Source of the DNA: CAZLPY01 sp964561525
GTDB lineage: Bacteria > Patescibacteriota > UBA1384 > CAJBMM01
DNA: 55,079 nt
Assembly (NCBI GenBank): GCA_964561525.1
Contig: CAZLPY010000001.1
Coordinates: forward strand, 1-55,079
Direction of reading: 5' to 3'
The translations under genes and the position numbers were made by a program. The notes below the pieces were generated by a model. The model ran no database searches and was not told the DNA's origin. It saw nothing but the letters and a program-made list of their open reading frames with translations. This document shows positions 42,481 through 49,489 of the stretch, piece by piece. How positions within the stretch are numbered: position 1 is the first letter of the stretch; every line of letters begins with the position of its first letter.

Positions 42481-42885
42481 TTACTCCGACGGTATCTCCA
42501 TGACGTGCCCCTTGTGATTGTGTGGTCGGCAGAAAAGCCGAATCCTCGGACTTTGGAAGCAGTACAGCCTGTTCGCATTCACCATCACCACACTTCCCTC
42601 AACGGTATAGGCATAATCTTCGGTGCGATCGACGCGGAACACCTGCACGCCCAGTCTGGTTTTCGGATTATCCTCGTGATTCCCGGGAATATCCTCGGAT
42701 TTATATTCGGTTTTCCGCCTAGAACTGATGGCGAAGTTTGCCAGATGGAGCATACTAGGTTCCGAGAAAGTTCCACTGGTCAATGATTGGCAAATCTCAA
42801 GCAGAGAAGGACAGCACTCAATTACATGCTGATCCGCCTCCAGGATGATCTTGCGACCTCGTCCGAAATCAAACACGAGTTCCAT
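42481..42885 (-). CDS. Element 2 hypothetical protein, 134 aa
   Basis: ATG 42885 follows GAGGAGC. It begins MELVFDFGRGRKIILEADQH and ends with a compact CRPHNHKGHVMEIPSE. Mostly beta-strand-like, soluble, no recognised domain. It is the second gene of a unit with 42931-43401 (45 bases apart) and is followed by a strong terminator. Confidence 0.55.
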   Translation of the reverse strand: MELVFDFGRGRKIILEADQHVIECCPSLLEICQSLTSGTFSEPSMLHLANFAISSRRKTEYKSEDIPGNHEDNPKTRLGVQVFRVDRTEDYAYTVEGSVVMVNANRLYCFQSPRIRLFCRPHNHKGHVMEIPSE

Positions 42886-42930
42886 GTTAAGCTCCTCAGC
42901 TAGAATTAGCCCAATCAGGTGTCTCTGGAG

Positions 42931-43401
42931 TTATTCTCTCCATTGCACATCTTGCTTGGGCGGTGGCTCAGAGATAGACCCTGCTGCCACGGGGCGGGAG
43001 ATGAGGGGGAAATATCGTACTTTGCCTTCCTCTTCAAACCCTTCCACGCGACACCAGGAGAGAACAGCTTTCGCATCAATTTGGGCTCGCAGCTTCTCGA
43101 GGCTGTCCTCGAATAGTTCTAGAACCGTCTCGACATCACTTTCCGAGAAGCTACAATCGAGCGGATCCTGATACCACAGCCCCCAGGTGCCTGTGCCGTT
43201 CGGTCTACGGTTATTCACCCGCACAATCCAGTGGAGTTGGTCGGGCGGAAGATGAGCGAAGCAAGTGGGTCGTGCCAACCATCGGTATTGATGATCGTGG
43301 TTGACTGGCTGAGCCGCCAAGACGCGATTTGTTTCATGCGGATACCCTTCATCGGTCAGCTGAAAGAAGGGCAGAATATATTGGCCTAGAAATTGTCTCA
43401 C
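42931..43401 (-). CDS. Element 2 hypothetical protein, 156 aa
   Basis: A GTG start at 43401 with AGAAGGAGA eight bases upstream. Trp/His-rich soluble protein (HDHQYRWLARPTCFAHLPPDQ; TGTWGLWYQDPLDC) with a helical region (DVETVLELFEDSLEKLRAQI) and an SISEPPPKQDVQW tail. No family recognised. First gene of the unit ending at the terminator 42419. Confidence 0.55.
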   Translation of the reverse strand: MRQFLGQYILPFFQLTDEGYPHETNRVLAAQPVNHDHQYRWLARPTCFAHLPPDQLHWIVRVNNRRPNGTGTWGLWYQDPLDCSFSESDVETVLELFEDSLEKLRAQIDAKAVLSWCRVEGFEEEGKVRYFPLISRPVAAGSISEPPPKQDVQWRE

Positions 43402-43603
43402 CGTCTTCTCCTTCTGGGATGCTTATCCCAGATATGTTGCGTTGAGGCTCTTGAGATCCATCTGGTCGTAGATGATCACGCAATCCTCCAAAAACGGATG
43501 ATTGTAGGCTGTCTCTGTCTGGCCCTCCCTTTCAGGGGTTTCGAATTGTTAAATCAATGCGCCTCTCACCGAAGCGAGAAGTTGTTAAGTTATATCATTT
43601 ATC

Positions 43604-43716
43604 AGGTTAAATGTCAATATTTTAACCTCTGGAAGGAGCTTTTGAATCTCTTAAATAGCTCTTGTTTGATCGTATTCTCCTCGTTTTCCGACGAGCAGAT
43701 AAGAGGTATTTAAGAG
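43604..43716. promoter_or_regulatory. Stacked inverted repeats upstream of the recombinase module
   Basis: AGGTTAAA (43604-43611) mirrors TTTAACCT (43621-43628); CTCTTAAATAGCTC (43648-43661) mirrors GAGGTATTTAAGAG (43703-43716) with one mismatch. They lie between divergent transcripts in a gap of about 410 bases (43402-43811) with no gene, and look like repressor or accessory-factor binding sites. Confidence 0.5.
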
Positions 43717-43753
43717 GGTCGGAAGCGAGTGTTCACAGTTGGAAACCACCCTC

Positions 43754-43783
43754 TTGACATTATCATTATAACCATAATATACT
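43754..43783 (+). promoter_or_regulatory. Sigma-70 promoter of the recombinase 2 operon
   Basis: TTGACA (43754-43759), 18 bases, TATACT (43778-43783), about 28 bases before the ATG at 43812; AAGGAGA lies six bases before that ATG. Confidence 0.75.
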
Positions 43784-43811
43784 ATGGATATATCAATAAT
43801 AAGGAGAGTAT

Positions 43812-44162
43812 ATGAGCACTACTCAACTGTCATATTTGGGGCCGCAAACCGCCTTTAGCGCAGAGAATGATGGTGTTCGAACTGACTTCCAGAAGCCTGC
43901 CAAACCGGACACTTTTAAAGACCTGGTAATTGACGCGGCTCGTACTTCCGATGCCTTTCGTTCGATTATTCCCACAGCCCAGGAAGAAGGCCGCATTGCT
44001 AAAACCAGGCGGGTGATGGGGGATGACGTGAAAGACCTGTCTGACGAGCAACTTGAGGTATTTCTGACTGAATTCAATTTTCTGCTTGACTGCTGGCTCG
44101 ACCAGTACGAGCAGGAAGTGTTTGACGGCAAAACTTTACAACAAATCTTGCGGGAGGGCTAA
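43812..44162 (+). CDS. Small accessory protein of recombinase 2, 116 aa
   Basis: AAGGAGAG precedes the ATG. Its stop codon abuts the recombinase ATG (44160-44162/44163). N-terminal half polar and possibly disordered; the C-terminal half is helical and acidic (LSDEQLEVFLTEFNFLLDCW, LDQYEQEVFDGKTLQQI). No known family. The same gene order (small acidic helical protein directly before the recombinase) occurs in element 1. A recombination directionality factor is one possibility. Confidence 0.65.
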   Translation: MSTTQLSYLGPQTAFSAENDGVRTDFQKPAKPDTFKDLVIDAARTSDAFRSIIPTAQEEGRIAKTRRVMGDDVKDLSDEQLEVFLTEFNFLLDCWLDQYEQEVFDGKTLQQILREG

Positions 44163-45803
44163 ATGGACGCACTGGGGTTAGCAAACCTGAAAGGGCAGGA
44201 AAAAGCAGTGGTATATATCCGGGTCTCCACTGAGGAGCAGGTGGAAAACTACTCGCTCGATACCCAAGCCGAAATCTGCACCAAAGAAGCCCAGAAGCGC
44301 AATATGCAGGTACTGCACGTATTTCGAGAGGAAGGAAGGTCAGCCAAGACCATCACCAAGCGTCCGATTCTCGTTGAGATGCTGGAGTTCTGCCGCAAAC
44401 ACAAGAAAGAGGTAGATGCGGTGATCGTCTATAGGTTAGATAGGGTATCACGGCAGACCACCGATTATCTCACCATTCGCAAAAAGCTCTCCGAATACGA
44501 GATTAAACTGATCTCCGCCACTGAACCAACCGGCAACAGTCCGACTGAGAAGTTTATTGAGACCATGTTGGCTGGGTTTGCTCAGATGGATAACGACGTG
44601 CGGGGTGAGCGCAGCCGCAACGGCCTCCGAGCTCGCTTTATGAATGGCTTGTGCAGTTATGTTACTCACGGCTACTTAAATCAGCATGGCTATATCGGGA
44701 AAGACCCGGAGAGTTTTGAGCAATTCAAGCAGGCCTGGGAGTTACTGGGAACGGGCACGAAAACGCTGCGGGAGATTGGAGATCTTCTTTACGACCAGGG
44801 TGTGCGGCAGAAGAAAAAGGGCGGCAAACTCCTGCCTCAGACCTTAAACCGCATTTTCCGCAATAAGTTTTATACCGGCGTGGTGGTCTCCAAGAAATAC
44901 GCTATGGAGGTCAAGGGGCAGCATCCAGCCATGATTACCGAGGAGCTGTTTTACCGCGTTCAAGCGATTCTTGACGGCCGCAACGTCAACTTGAAGCCGT
45001 CACTGACTAGACGAAGAAAAGATAACGCTGAGTTCCCGCTACGCCGAATTATCAAATGTGCCGCCTGTGGCTCCTCCTATTCGGGGGCCTGGAGCCAGGG
45101 CAAGCGCTCTCGCTATGCTTACTATTTCTGTGCCAAACGCTGCACAGAGTGCGGCTCCAAAGGTGTGGATGAGATGCAGCAAGAAGCGTACAAGGAGCTG
45201 GTAAAGATCAAAATTAACCCTAAGGCCATCACCCTCTTTAACGCTTGGCTGCGCCAGAAATACTTCCAGCGCATCAGCGACCTGCAGAAACGGCTAGACG
45301 ATGCCGATGAGGAGCTCAAGAGCCTCTATGAGCTGCGCCAAACCCTTATTGAGAAGAATCTGAAGGGTATTTATTCGGACGAGATCTTTAAGGAGCAGAA
45401 CCGCCATATTGAAGGTAAAATAAAAAATATCCAGTTCACCAAAAATGACGAGGTACTGGACAAGTACAACCTGGAAAAAATTACTACATTCGTCGAAATA
45501 AAACTCTCAGATGTGCCCCTAACCTTCTCACATTCAACGCTCAATGAGGTTAGGGTACTGCTGTGTTCAATATTCCCAGAAGGCATGCCATATGGTCGAA
45601 ATGGCTTTGTGAACACGCCGCCCAGCCCGTTTTATCAGGTTTTTCTGGGCTTTCCGCATACGGCTATCCCTTCTGGCGGAGAGGGAGGGATTCGAACCCT
45701 CGCTACGTACAAAGTACGTACTACAGGTTTAGCAAACCCGCCCCTTGAGCCACTTGGGTACCTCTCCATGCTTCGAATATTTTATCACGTAACAGTCAAT
45801 TGA
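44163..45803 (+). CDS. Large serine recombinase 2 (integrated form, tRNA-encoded tail)
   Basis: 546 residues. VVYIRVSTEEQ holds catalytic Ser22; YRLDRVSRQTTDYLTIR and ETMLAGFAQMDNDVRGERS are resolvase-core blocks. Then the Recombinase domain (YGQ-like YLNQHGYIGKDP ... RIFRNKFYTGVVVSKKYAM), a zinc ribbon (KCAACGSSYSG ... FCAKRCTECG) and a coiled coil (about 355-425). From residue 505 the frame runs antisense through tRNA-Ser and on to 45803, giving GGEGGIRTLATYK...FYHVTVN. The native tail in the circle would be GGEGGIKLEH...LAYSED (529 residues in all). Confidence 0.92.
   Translation: MDALGLANLKGQEKAVVYIRVSTEEQVENYSLDTQAEICTKEAQKRNMQVLHVFREEGRSAKTITKRPILVEMLEFCRKHKKEVDAVIVYRLDRVSRQTTDYLTIRKKLSEYEIKLISATEPTGNSPTEKFIETMLAGFAQMDNDVRGERSRNGLRARFMNGLCSYVTHGYLNQHGYIGKDPESFEQFKQAWELLGTGTKTLREIGDLLYDQGVRQKKKGGKLLPQTLNRIFRNKFYTGVVVSKKYAMEVKGQHPAMITEELFYRVQAILDGRNVNLKPSLTRRRKDNAEFPLRRIIKCAACGSSYSGAWSQGKRSRYAYYFCAKRCTECGSKGVDEMQQEAYKELVKIKINPKAITLFNAWLRQKYFQRISDLQKRLDDADEELKSLYELRQTLIEKNLKGIYSDEIFKEQNRHIEGKIKNIQFTKNDEVLDKYNLEKITTFVEIKLSDVPLTFSHSTLNEVRVLLCSIFPEGMPYGRNGFVNTPPSPFYQVFLGFPHTAIPSGGEGGIRTLATYKVRTTGLANPPLEPLGYLSMLRIFYHVTVN
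45674..45685. other. att site, right end of element 2 (core TGGCGGAGAGGG)
   Basis: CCA end, discriminator and acceptor 3' strand of tRNA-Ser read antisense; direct repeat of 32635-32646, both within recombinase-frame codons T-GGC-GGA-GAG-GG. Confidence 0.88.
45674..45767 (-). tRNA. tRNA-Ser(GCU), integration site of element 2
   Basis: Acceptor GGAGAGG/CCTCTCC, discriminator G, encoded CCA, anticodon loop with GCT (GGGTTTGCTAAACC), a long variable arm (TACGTACTTTGTACGTA) and T-loop GGTTCGAATCC. It is embedded antisense in the recombinase frame; the frame continues 36 bases past the tRNA 5' end into its promoter region. Confidence 0.96.
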
Positions 45804-45826
45804 GCAACATGCACATTCGCGCAATA
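45798..45826 (-). promoter_or_regulatory. Promoter region of tRNA-Ser(GCU)
   Basis: On the minus strand TTGCTC followed after 17 bases by TAAAAT upstream of the tRNA 5' end. The recombinase stop codon (45801-45803) lies within it. Approximate placement; the elements are weak. Confidence 0.35.
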
Positions 45827-45859
45827 AACTTGCGACAAAAAAATACCTTGCTGACAAAA

Positions 45860-45895
45860 GAAAAACCGCACCAACCTATTAAAGGTCAGTGCGGT
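45860..45895 (-). terminator. Intrinsic terminator
   Basis: ACCGCAC (45865-45871)/GTGCGGT (45889-45895), followed on the minus strand by TTTTTCTTTT. Ends the gene at 45918. Confidence 0.8.
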
Positions 45896-45917
45896 ATAAA
45901 TGCACAAAGGGAATACT

Positions 45918-46493
45918 CTACTCTCGTTGAAACCATGTTCTCTTCTGGTCTTCGGGATCGATATTGCACTCCTTGAGAATGTATTTGCTGTGCCTATATT
46001 CGTCCAGGTTCTTCACGATACGAGAATGATGTTCTACCAAATCCAAACTGCTATTCTCCTCATCATTGTTGTGCAGTACTTCTTTCACTGCATCCCATAT
46101 CGGAACTTCGAGCCAATATTTGTGCCACAACACCGCTGTCTCAATACTGTCATGGTGCCATTCGCCGAACCCTTGCGTTATTCGCACTTCGAATGCCCAG
46201 CTTCCCACGGGGTATACCTTGTCACCATTTTCACTTTGCAGCTCCTGCAGTTGCTCCGGCACACCGACGATAATTTGATCTTTGTAGCGACGAAGATGCA
46301 GATCATTGATTGTCAGGCCCTTACAAATCTCGAGAATGCGGGCTGCCAGTTTAGAGGTAATTGCGCGATATTCGCTCTCGGTCATACCCCGCAAAACTTC
46401 GGTCAGCGCTTTAGCTCCCCTCCAGCTATCCTCGACAGCCGCTTCCGGCTGTGTAGCATCTATGGGCTCATATCCCTGACGTTCGGTGCTCAT
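45918..46493 (-). CDS. Hypothetical protein, 191 aa
   Basis: No family is recognised. Soluble and acidic: a helical N-terminal half (RGAKALTEVLRGMTESEYRA, KLAARILEICKGLTIND), then KVYPVGSWAFEVRITQGFGE and a C-terminal helical part rich in His and Glu. ATG 46493 has AAGGAGA upstream. It lies outside element 2 but its promoter and leader resemble those of the 458-residue gene inside the element, which may mean common regulation. Confidence 0.55.
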   Translation of the reverse strand: MSTERQGYEPIDATQPEAAVEDSWRGAKALTEVLRGMTESEYRAITSKLAARILEICKGLTINDLHLRRYKDQIIVGVPEQLQELQSENGDKVYPVGSWAFEVRITQGFGEWHHDSIETAVLWHKYWLEVPIWDAVKEVLHNNDEENSSLDLVEHHSRIVKNLDEYRHSKYILKECNIDPEDQKRTWFQRE

Positions 46494-46520
46494 TGCATGT
46501 CTCCTTGTTGTTTAGGTGTT

Positions 46521-46594
46521 TCACGCGTGACCGAGGTTTTGAGGCCTTTTTCAGCGTGATGCACCATCATAGCATAGTATTTTAACTTTGTCAA
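46521..46594 (-). promoter_or_regulatory. Promoter plus palindrome of the 191-aa gene
   Basis: Minus strand TTGACA (46589-46594), 17 bases, TATGAT (46566-46571). The leader holds the perfect palindrome TCACGCGTGA at 46521-46530. Confidence 0.65.
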
Positions 46595-46631
46595 TACCCT
46601 GATTGACATTATTAATCTTATTACTAGCATA

Positions 46632-46660
46632 TTGACTCTACAAAAGCAATGATATATTAT
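46632..46660 (+). promoter_or_regulatory. Sigma-70 promoter of the trmB-comF unit
   Basis: TTGACT (46632-46637), 17 bases, TATTAT (46655-46660), 28 bases before the ATG at 46689. Confidence 0.6.
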
Positions 46661-46688
46661 TACTATGTAAAACAATTATTGGACAGAT

Positions 46689-47426
46689 ATGCTAGATTTA
46701 AGTACACTACAATCCATCGGATTAACCAAAAGTGAAGCTGAGCTGTATGTAGTCAGCCTAGAATTAGGAGCGACATCGGCTATCCAGTTAGGCCAAAAAG
46801 CCGGTCTTTCGCGCCAAATGATTTACGTATTGCTGCCATCATTACTTGAAAAAGGCCTAATGAAGCAGGTATCAATTGGCAAGCGGCATTATTACCAGGC
46901 GGTGAACCCCGATGTGCTAACCGACAAAGCCAAAGAGGTGGTGAGGGAGGTTGAGCAACTGGTGCCGGAGTTAAAATCTCGGACCGCATCAAGCAAAGCG
47001 CTACCGCTGGTTACTATCTACGACAACCCAATCAGTATGCGCGAATGGTACCGGCAGTTCATGAAGGAGGCTAAGCGCGACGAGGTGATGTACATTTGGT
47101 CGTGCGTAGTGGATTGGTACGGCCTTGACCGCGAATTCTACGACAAATACATGCAGTTCCAAGCTAAGAAGGGCATTCAGACCTATGTGCTAGCGCCAGA
47201 TACCCCGAAGGTGCGCGAAGTAACTAAGGCAATTGGTAATCCGGCTAAGCAATATCGGTATTTGAAGGAGGGATGGAGTAGCGCAACCGAAACTTTGATA
47301 TGGCGAGACCAAATCCTATTGCTAACCATAAGCGGAAATGCTACTAATTTGATCGTGATCGAATCAGCCTCTTTAGCCGAGATGGAGCGAGCAAAATTTA
47401 TGCAAGCCTGGGTCAATAACAAATGA
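46689..47426 (+). CDS. TrmB-family transcriptional regulator
   Basis: 245 residues. An N-terminal winged helix (LDLSTLQSIGLTKSEAELYV, SAIQLGQKAGLSRQMIYVLL, SLLEKGLMKQVSIGKRHYY) is followed by a coiled segment (KAKEVVREVEQLVPELKSRT) and a phospholipase-D-like effector domain (VTIYDNPISMREWYRQFMKE ... DQILLLTISGNATNLIVIES). TrmB-type regulators respond to sugars or other small ligands. The stop overlaps the comF start by four bases (ATGA), so the two are translated together; how they cooperate is unknown. Confidence 0.85.
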   Translation: MLDLSTLQSIGLTKSEAELYVVSLELGATSAIQLGQKAGLSRQMIYVLLPSLLEKGLMKQVSIGKRHYYQAVNPDVLTDKAKEVVREVEQLVPELKSRTASSKALPLVTIYDNPISMREWYRQFMKEAKRDEVMYIWSCVVDWYGLDREFYDKYMQFQAKKGIQTYVLAPDTPKVREVTKAIGNPAKQYRYLKEGWSSATETLIWRDQILLLTISGNATNLIVIESASLAEMERAKFMQAWVNNK

Positions 47427-48142
47427 AGGATCTTCAAGCCGCACTTAAAACATGGACGCTTGATACCCTGTTCCCGCGCAGTTGTGTTGGATGTGGAATG
47501 GCGGATCAGGCAATCTGTGACCAGTGTTTTGCGGAAATCGTGCGCATCGAACAGCAAGCGTGCTTTCGCTGCGGTAAAATCTCTGAGCTTGGGCGCACCT
47601 GCAGGACCTGCCGAGCACACTCGCATCTGTTTCAAGTGCTAGCTGCCGCTCATTATGCCGATGGGCCGCTCCGCGAAGCGTTGCACACCGTGAAATATCA
47701 TGGCCGGCTTGATCTGACCCGCCCACTCGTAGATTTAATCACGGGCAATCAACAGATTGATTGCTGGCTGCGGGCCCAAGATCCACAGCACACAATTCTC
47801 GTTCCAGTGCCGCTTGCACGCAGGCGGTTGTGGAAGCGCGGCTTTAATCAAAGTGCACTGCTGAGCCAGCACCTAAGCAACCAGTACGACCTACCCATGA
47901 ACACAAAACTGCTGCAGCGCAGGCGGAACACCGCTACCCAAGTAGCTTTGCACCGAGCAATGCGGCAGCAAAATGTGATGGACGCATTCGTGAGCTTGCG
48001 TAGCGAGACCATCAGCCGCCACACCATCATTTTAGTCGATGATATTATGACCACCGGAGCAACCTTGACCGCCTGCGCTGAGGCACTGCACTCGGCCGGT
48101 GCGCGCAGAATTTGTGCATTGGCCTTGGCCAGAGCGGAGTAG
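47423..48142 (+). CDS. comF: ComF-family phosphoribosyltransferase-like protein
   Basis: 239 residues. The N-terminal zinc-binding part has C-x-x-C pairs (SCVGCGMADQAICDQC, CFRCGK, CRTCR). The phosphoribosyltransferase core carries the PRPP motif TIILVDDIMTTGATL (near residue 200) and HTVKYHGRLDL and FNQSALLSQ blocks. ComF proteins take part in DNA uptake during natural competence in some bacteria, in the cytoplasm next to the uptake machinery. Overlaps the TrmB gene. Confidence 0.9.
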   Translation: MKDLQAALKTWTLDTLFPRSCVGCGMADQAICDQCFAEIVRIEQQACFRCGKISELGRTCRTCRAHSHLFQVLAAAHYADGPLREALHTVKYHGRLDLTRPLVDLITGNQQIDCWLRAQDPQHTILVPVPLARRRLWKRGFNQSALLSQHLSNQYDLPMNTKLLQRRRNTATQVALHRAMRQQNVMDAFVSLRSETISRHTIILVDDIMTTGATLTACAEALHSAGARRICALALARAE

Positions 48143-48227
48143 ACAAAATTGTAAATTCGAATTTAAAACTTGAGAGTTTAGCGCCATCGGATGTATACTA
48201 ACTAATGAGATTTAAGGAGTAGTAACT

Positions 48228-48590
48228 ATGACAAATGAATCATCGGATGAGCACACAGACGACGGACAGCTGGCCATTGACGTGTTCCAAACGGTGGAAA
48301 ATATCGTCCTCCAGGCCCCAATAGCGGGGGTGCGACCGGAGGATTTAGACATCGCCATCACCGATGAAACGGTAGTGATTAAAGGCGAGCGCCACAATCA
48401 ATTGAAATCAGAGGGTGACGAATATTTGGTGCAGGAGTGTTACTGGGGTCCATTTTCACGAACGTACGTACTGCCGGCTCAAGTAATCGCCGATAAAGCC
48501 TCCGCGGTGCTAAAAGAAGGCATCTTGACCATCAGCATCCCCAAAGATTCCCGCTCAAAAACACACACACTGACCGTTCAAGCAGGATAA
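48228..48590 (+). CDS. Hsp20/alpha-crystallin small heat-shock protein
   Basis: 120 residues. The alpha-crystallin domain covers about 15-110: LAIDVFQTVENIVLQAPIAG, DITDETVVIKGERHN and the VLKEGILTISIPK block with the ILTI-type groove strand. A short polar N-terminus and a C-terminal IPK-DSRSK tail are present. It holds partially unfolded proteins in the cytoplasm. AAGGAGTAG precedes the ATG. Its stop is two bases before the start of galU. Confidence 0.9.
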   Translation: MTNESSDEHTDDGQLAIDVFQTVENIVLQAPIAGVRPEDLDIAITDETVVIKGERHNQLKSEGDEYLVQECYWGPFSRTYVLPAQVIADKASAVLKEGILTISIPKDSRSKTHTLTVQAG

Positions 48591-48592
48591 CC

Positions 48593-49489
48593 ATGATCAA
48601 TCGTCCACCAGTGCGGAAGGCGGTCATTCCGTGTGCTGGCTACGGCACGCGCTTTTTGCCGGCTACCAAGGCCAATCCGAAAGAGATGATGCCGATTGTG
48701 GATAAGCCAGTGATTCAATACATCATCGAAGAGGCGGTGGCTTCGGGCATTGAAGAGATTGTGTTGATCACCGGAAGCAACAAACGCGCCATTGAAGATC
48801 ATTTCGATTACAACTTTGAACTTGAGGAAATGCTGAAGCGGGCTGGCAAATTAGATCAATACCGCCAGATTCGCGAAATTTCGGACATGGCTAAGTTCAT
48901 CTACGTACGGCAAAAGGAGCAACTGGGCAACGGGCACGCGGTGCTGCAGGCCAAAGAAGTAATCGGCGACGAACCATTTGTGGTGATATGGGGCGATGAA
49001 TTATTTGACGCCAACCCTCCGCGCATTAAGCAAATGATTGATACTTATCAACAACATGGCGGAGCGGTGATCGCCTCGTATACTACGGACGACCCCGAAG
49101 CGCCATATCGCTACGGCATCGTGCGGGGTCGCCGCCTCGATGCTCACGTGACTGAGCTGGATGAAATTTTGGAAAAGCCGGGCGACGGGGTTGCCGGCCC
49201 ATGGCAAGTAGCGGTAGGAGGTTATGTGTTTCCCCCCAGTATTTTTAAGCATCTTGAGACCGTCCAACCGGGTAAAGGAGGTGAGATTTGGCTGGTTGAT
49301 GCCATCTCACAGTTAGCACGTGAGGAGCCGATATACGCCTACGAAATTGAAAATGGCCGCTACTATGATTGTGGCAATAAACTGGAGTATTTGAAGGTAA
49401 ATATTGATTTTGCTTTAAAAAGATCGGATATTGGTAGAGAGCTGCGGCAGTATTTGGAAGTTGTAATGAAGGGGCATGATGTCAAATAA
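48593..49489 (+). CDS. galU: UTP-glucose-1-phosphate uridylyltransferase
   Basis: 298 residues. AVIPCAGYGTRFLPATKANP (about 8-27) is the nucleotide-binding loop with the catalytic Arg, followed by KEMMPIVDKPVIQYIIEEA. VVIWGDELFDAN places the metal Asp, and AVGGYVFPPSIF and GGEIWLVDAIS are GalU blocks. Makes UDP-glucose from UTP and glucose-1-phosphate, a precursor for the sugars handled by the polysaccharide genes at the left end of the window. Overlaps the next gene by 14 bases. Confidence 0.93.
   Translation: MINRPPVRKAVIPCAGYGTRFLPATKANPKEMMPIVDKPVIQYIIEEAVASGIEEIVLITGSNKRAIEDHFDYNFELEEMLKRAGKLDQYRQIREISDMAKFIYVRQKEQLGNGHAVLQAKEVIGDEPFVVIWGDELFDANPPRIKQMIDTYQQHGGAVIASYTTDDPEAPYRYGIVRGRRLDAHVTELDEILEKPGDGVAGPWQVAVGGYVFPPSIFKHLETVQPGKGGEIWLVDAISQLAREEPIYAYEIENGRYYDCGNKLEYLKVNIDFALKRSDIGRELRQYLEVVMKGHDVK

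Larger units (their letters stand above)
32635..45685. mobile_element. Integrated element 2 (ICE-like, tRNA-Ser(GCU) site), about 13 kb
   Basis: Bounded by TGGCGGAGAGGG at 32635-32646 and 45674-45685 (17 of 18 bases match through GGGAT). The right copy is the 3' end of tRNA-Ser. Contents: membrane protein, XRE repressor, Mrr-like nuclease, AbiEii/AbiEi, several unknowns, a replication-relaxation protein, a VirD4-like ATPase, a small accessory gene and a large serine recombinase. The boundary is confirmed because the left end continues the recombinase frame to its own stop at 32713. No VirB4 or obvious relaxase is encoded. Confidence 0.88.

Noticed and set aside
43393..43713. Open frame of 106 codons on the plus strand before the recombinase 2 operon
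   Set aside because: It overlaps the start of a minus-strand gene, has no ribosome site and contains the inverted repeats; better read as a regulatory gap.
32404..45803. Treating the tRNA-overlapping recombinase tails as simple gene-calling errors
   Set aside because: The frames are continuous with no stop before the tRNA, and both distal ends hold an in-frame alternative tail, so the overlap is explained by integration inside the gene.
45900..46559. Open frame of 219 codons opposite the gene at 45918
   Set aside because: It mirrors a minus-strand gene that has a promoter, ribosome site and terminator; composition is unlike a real protein.
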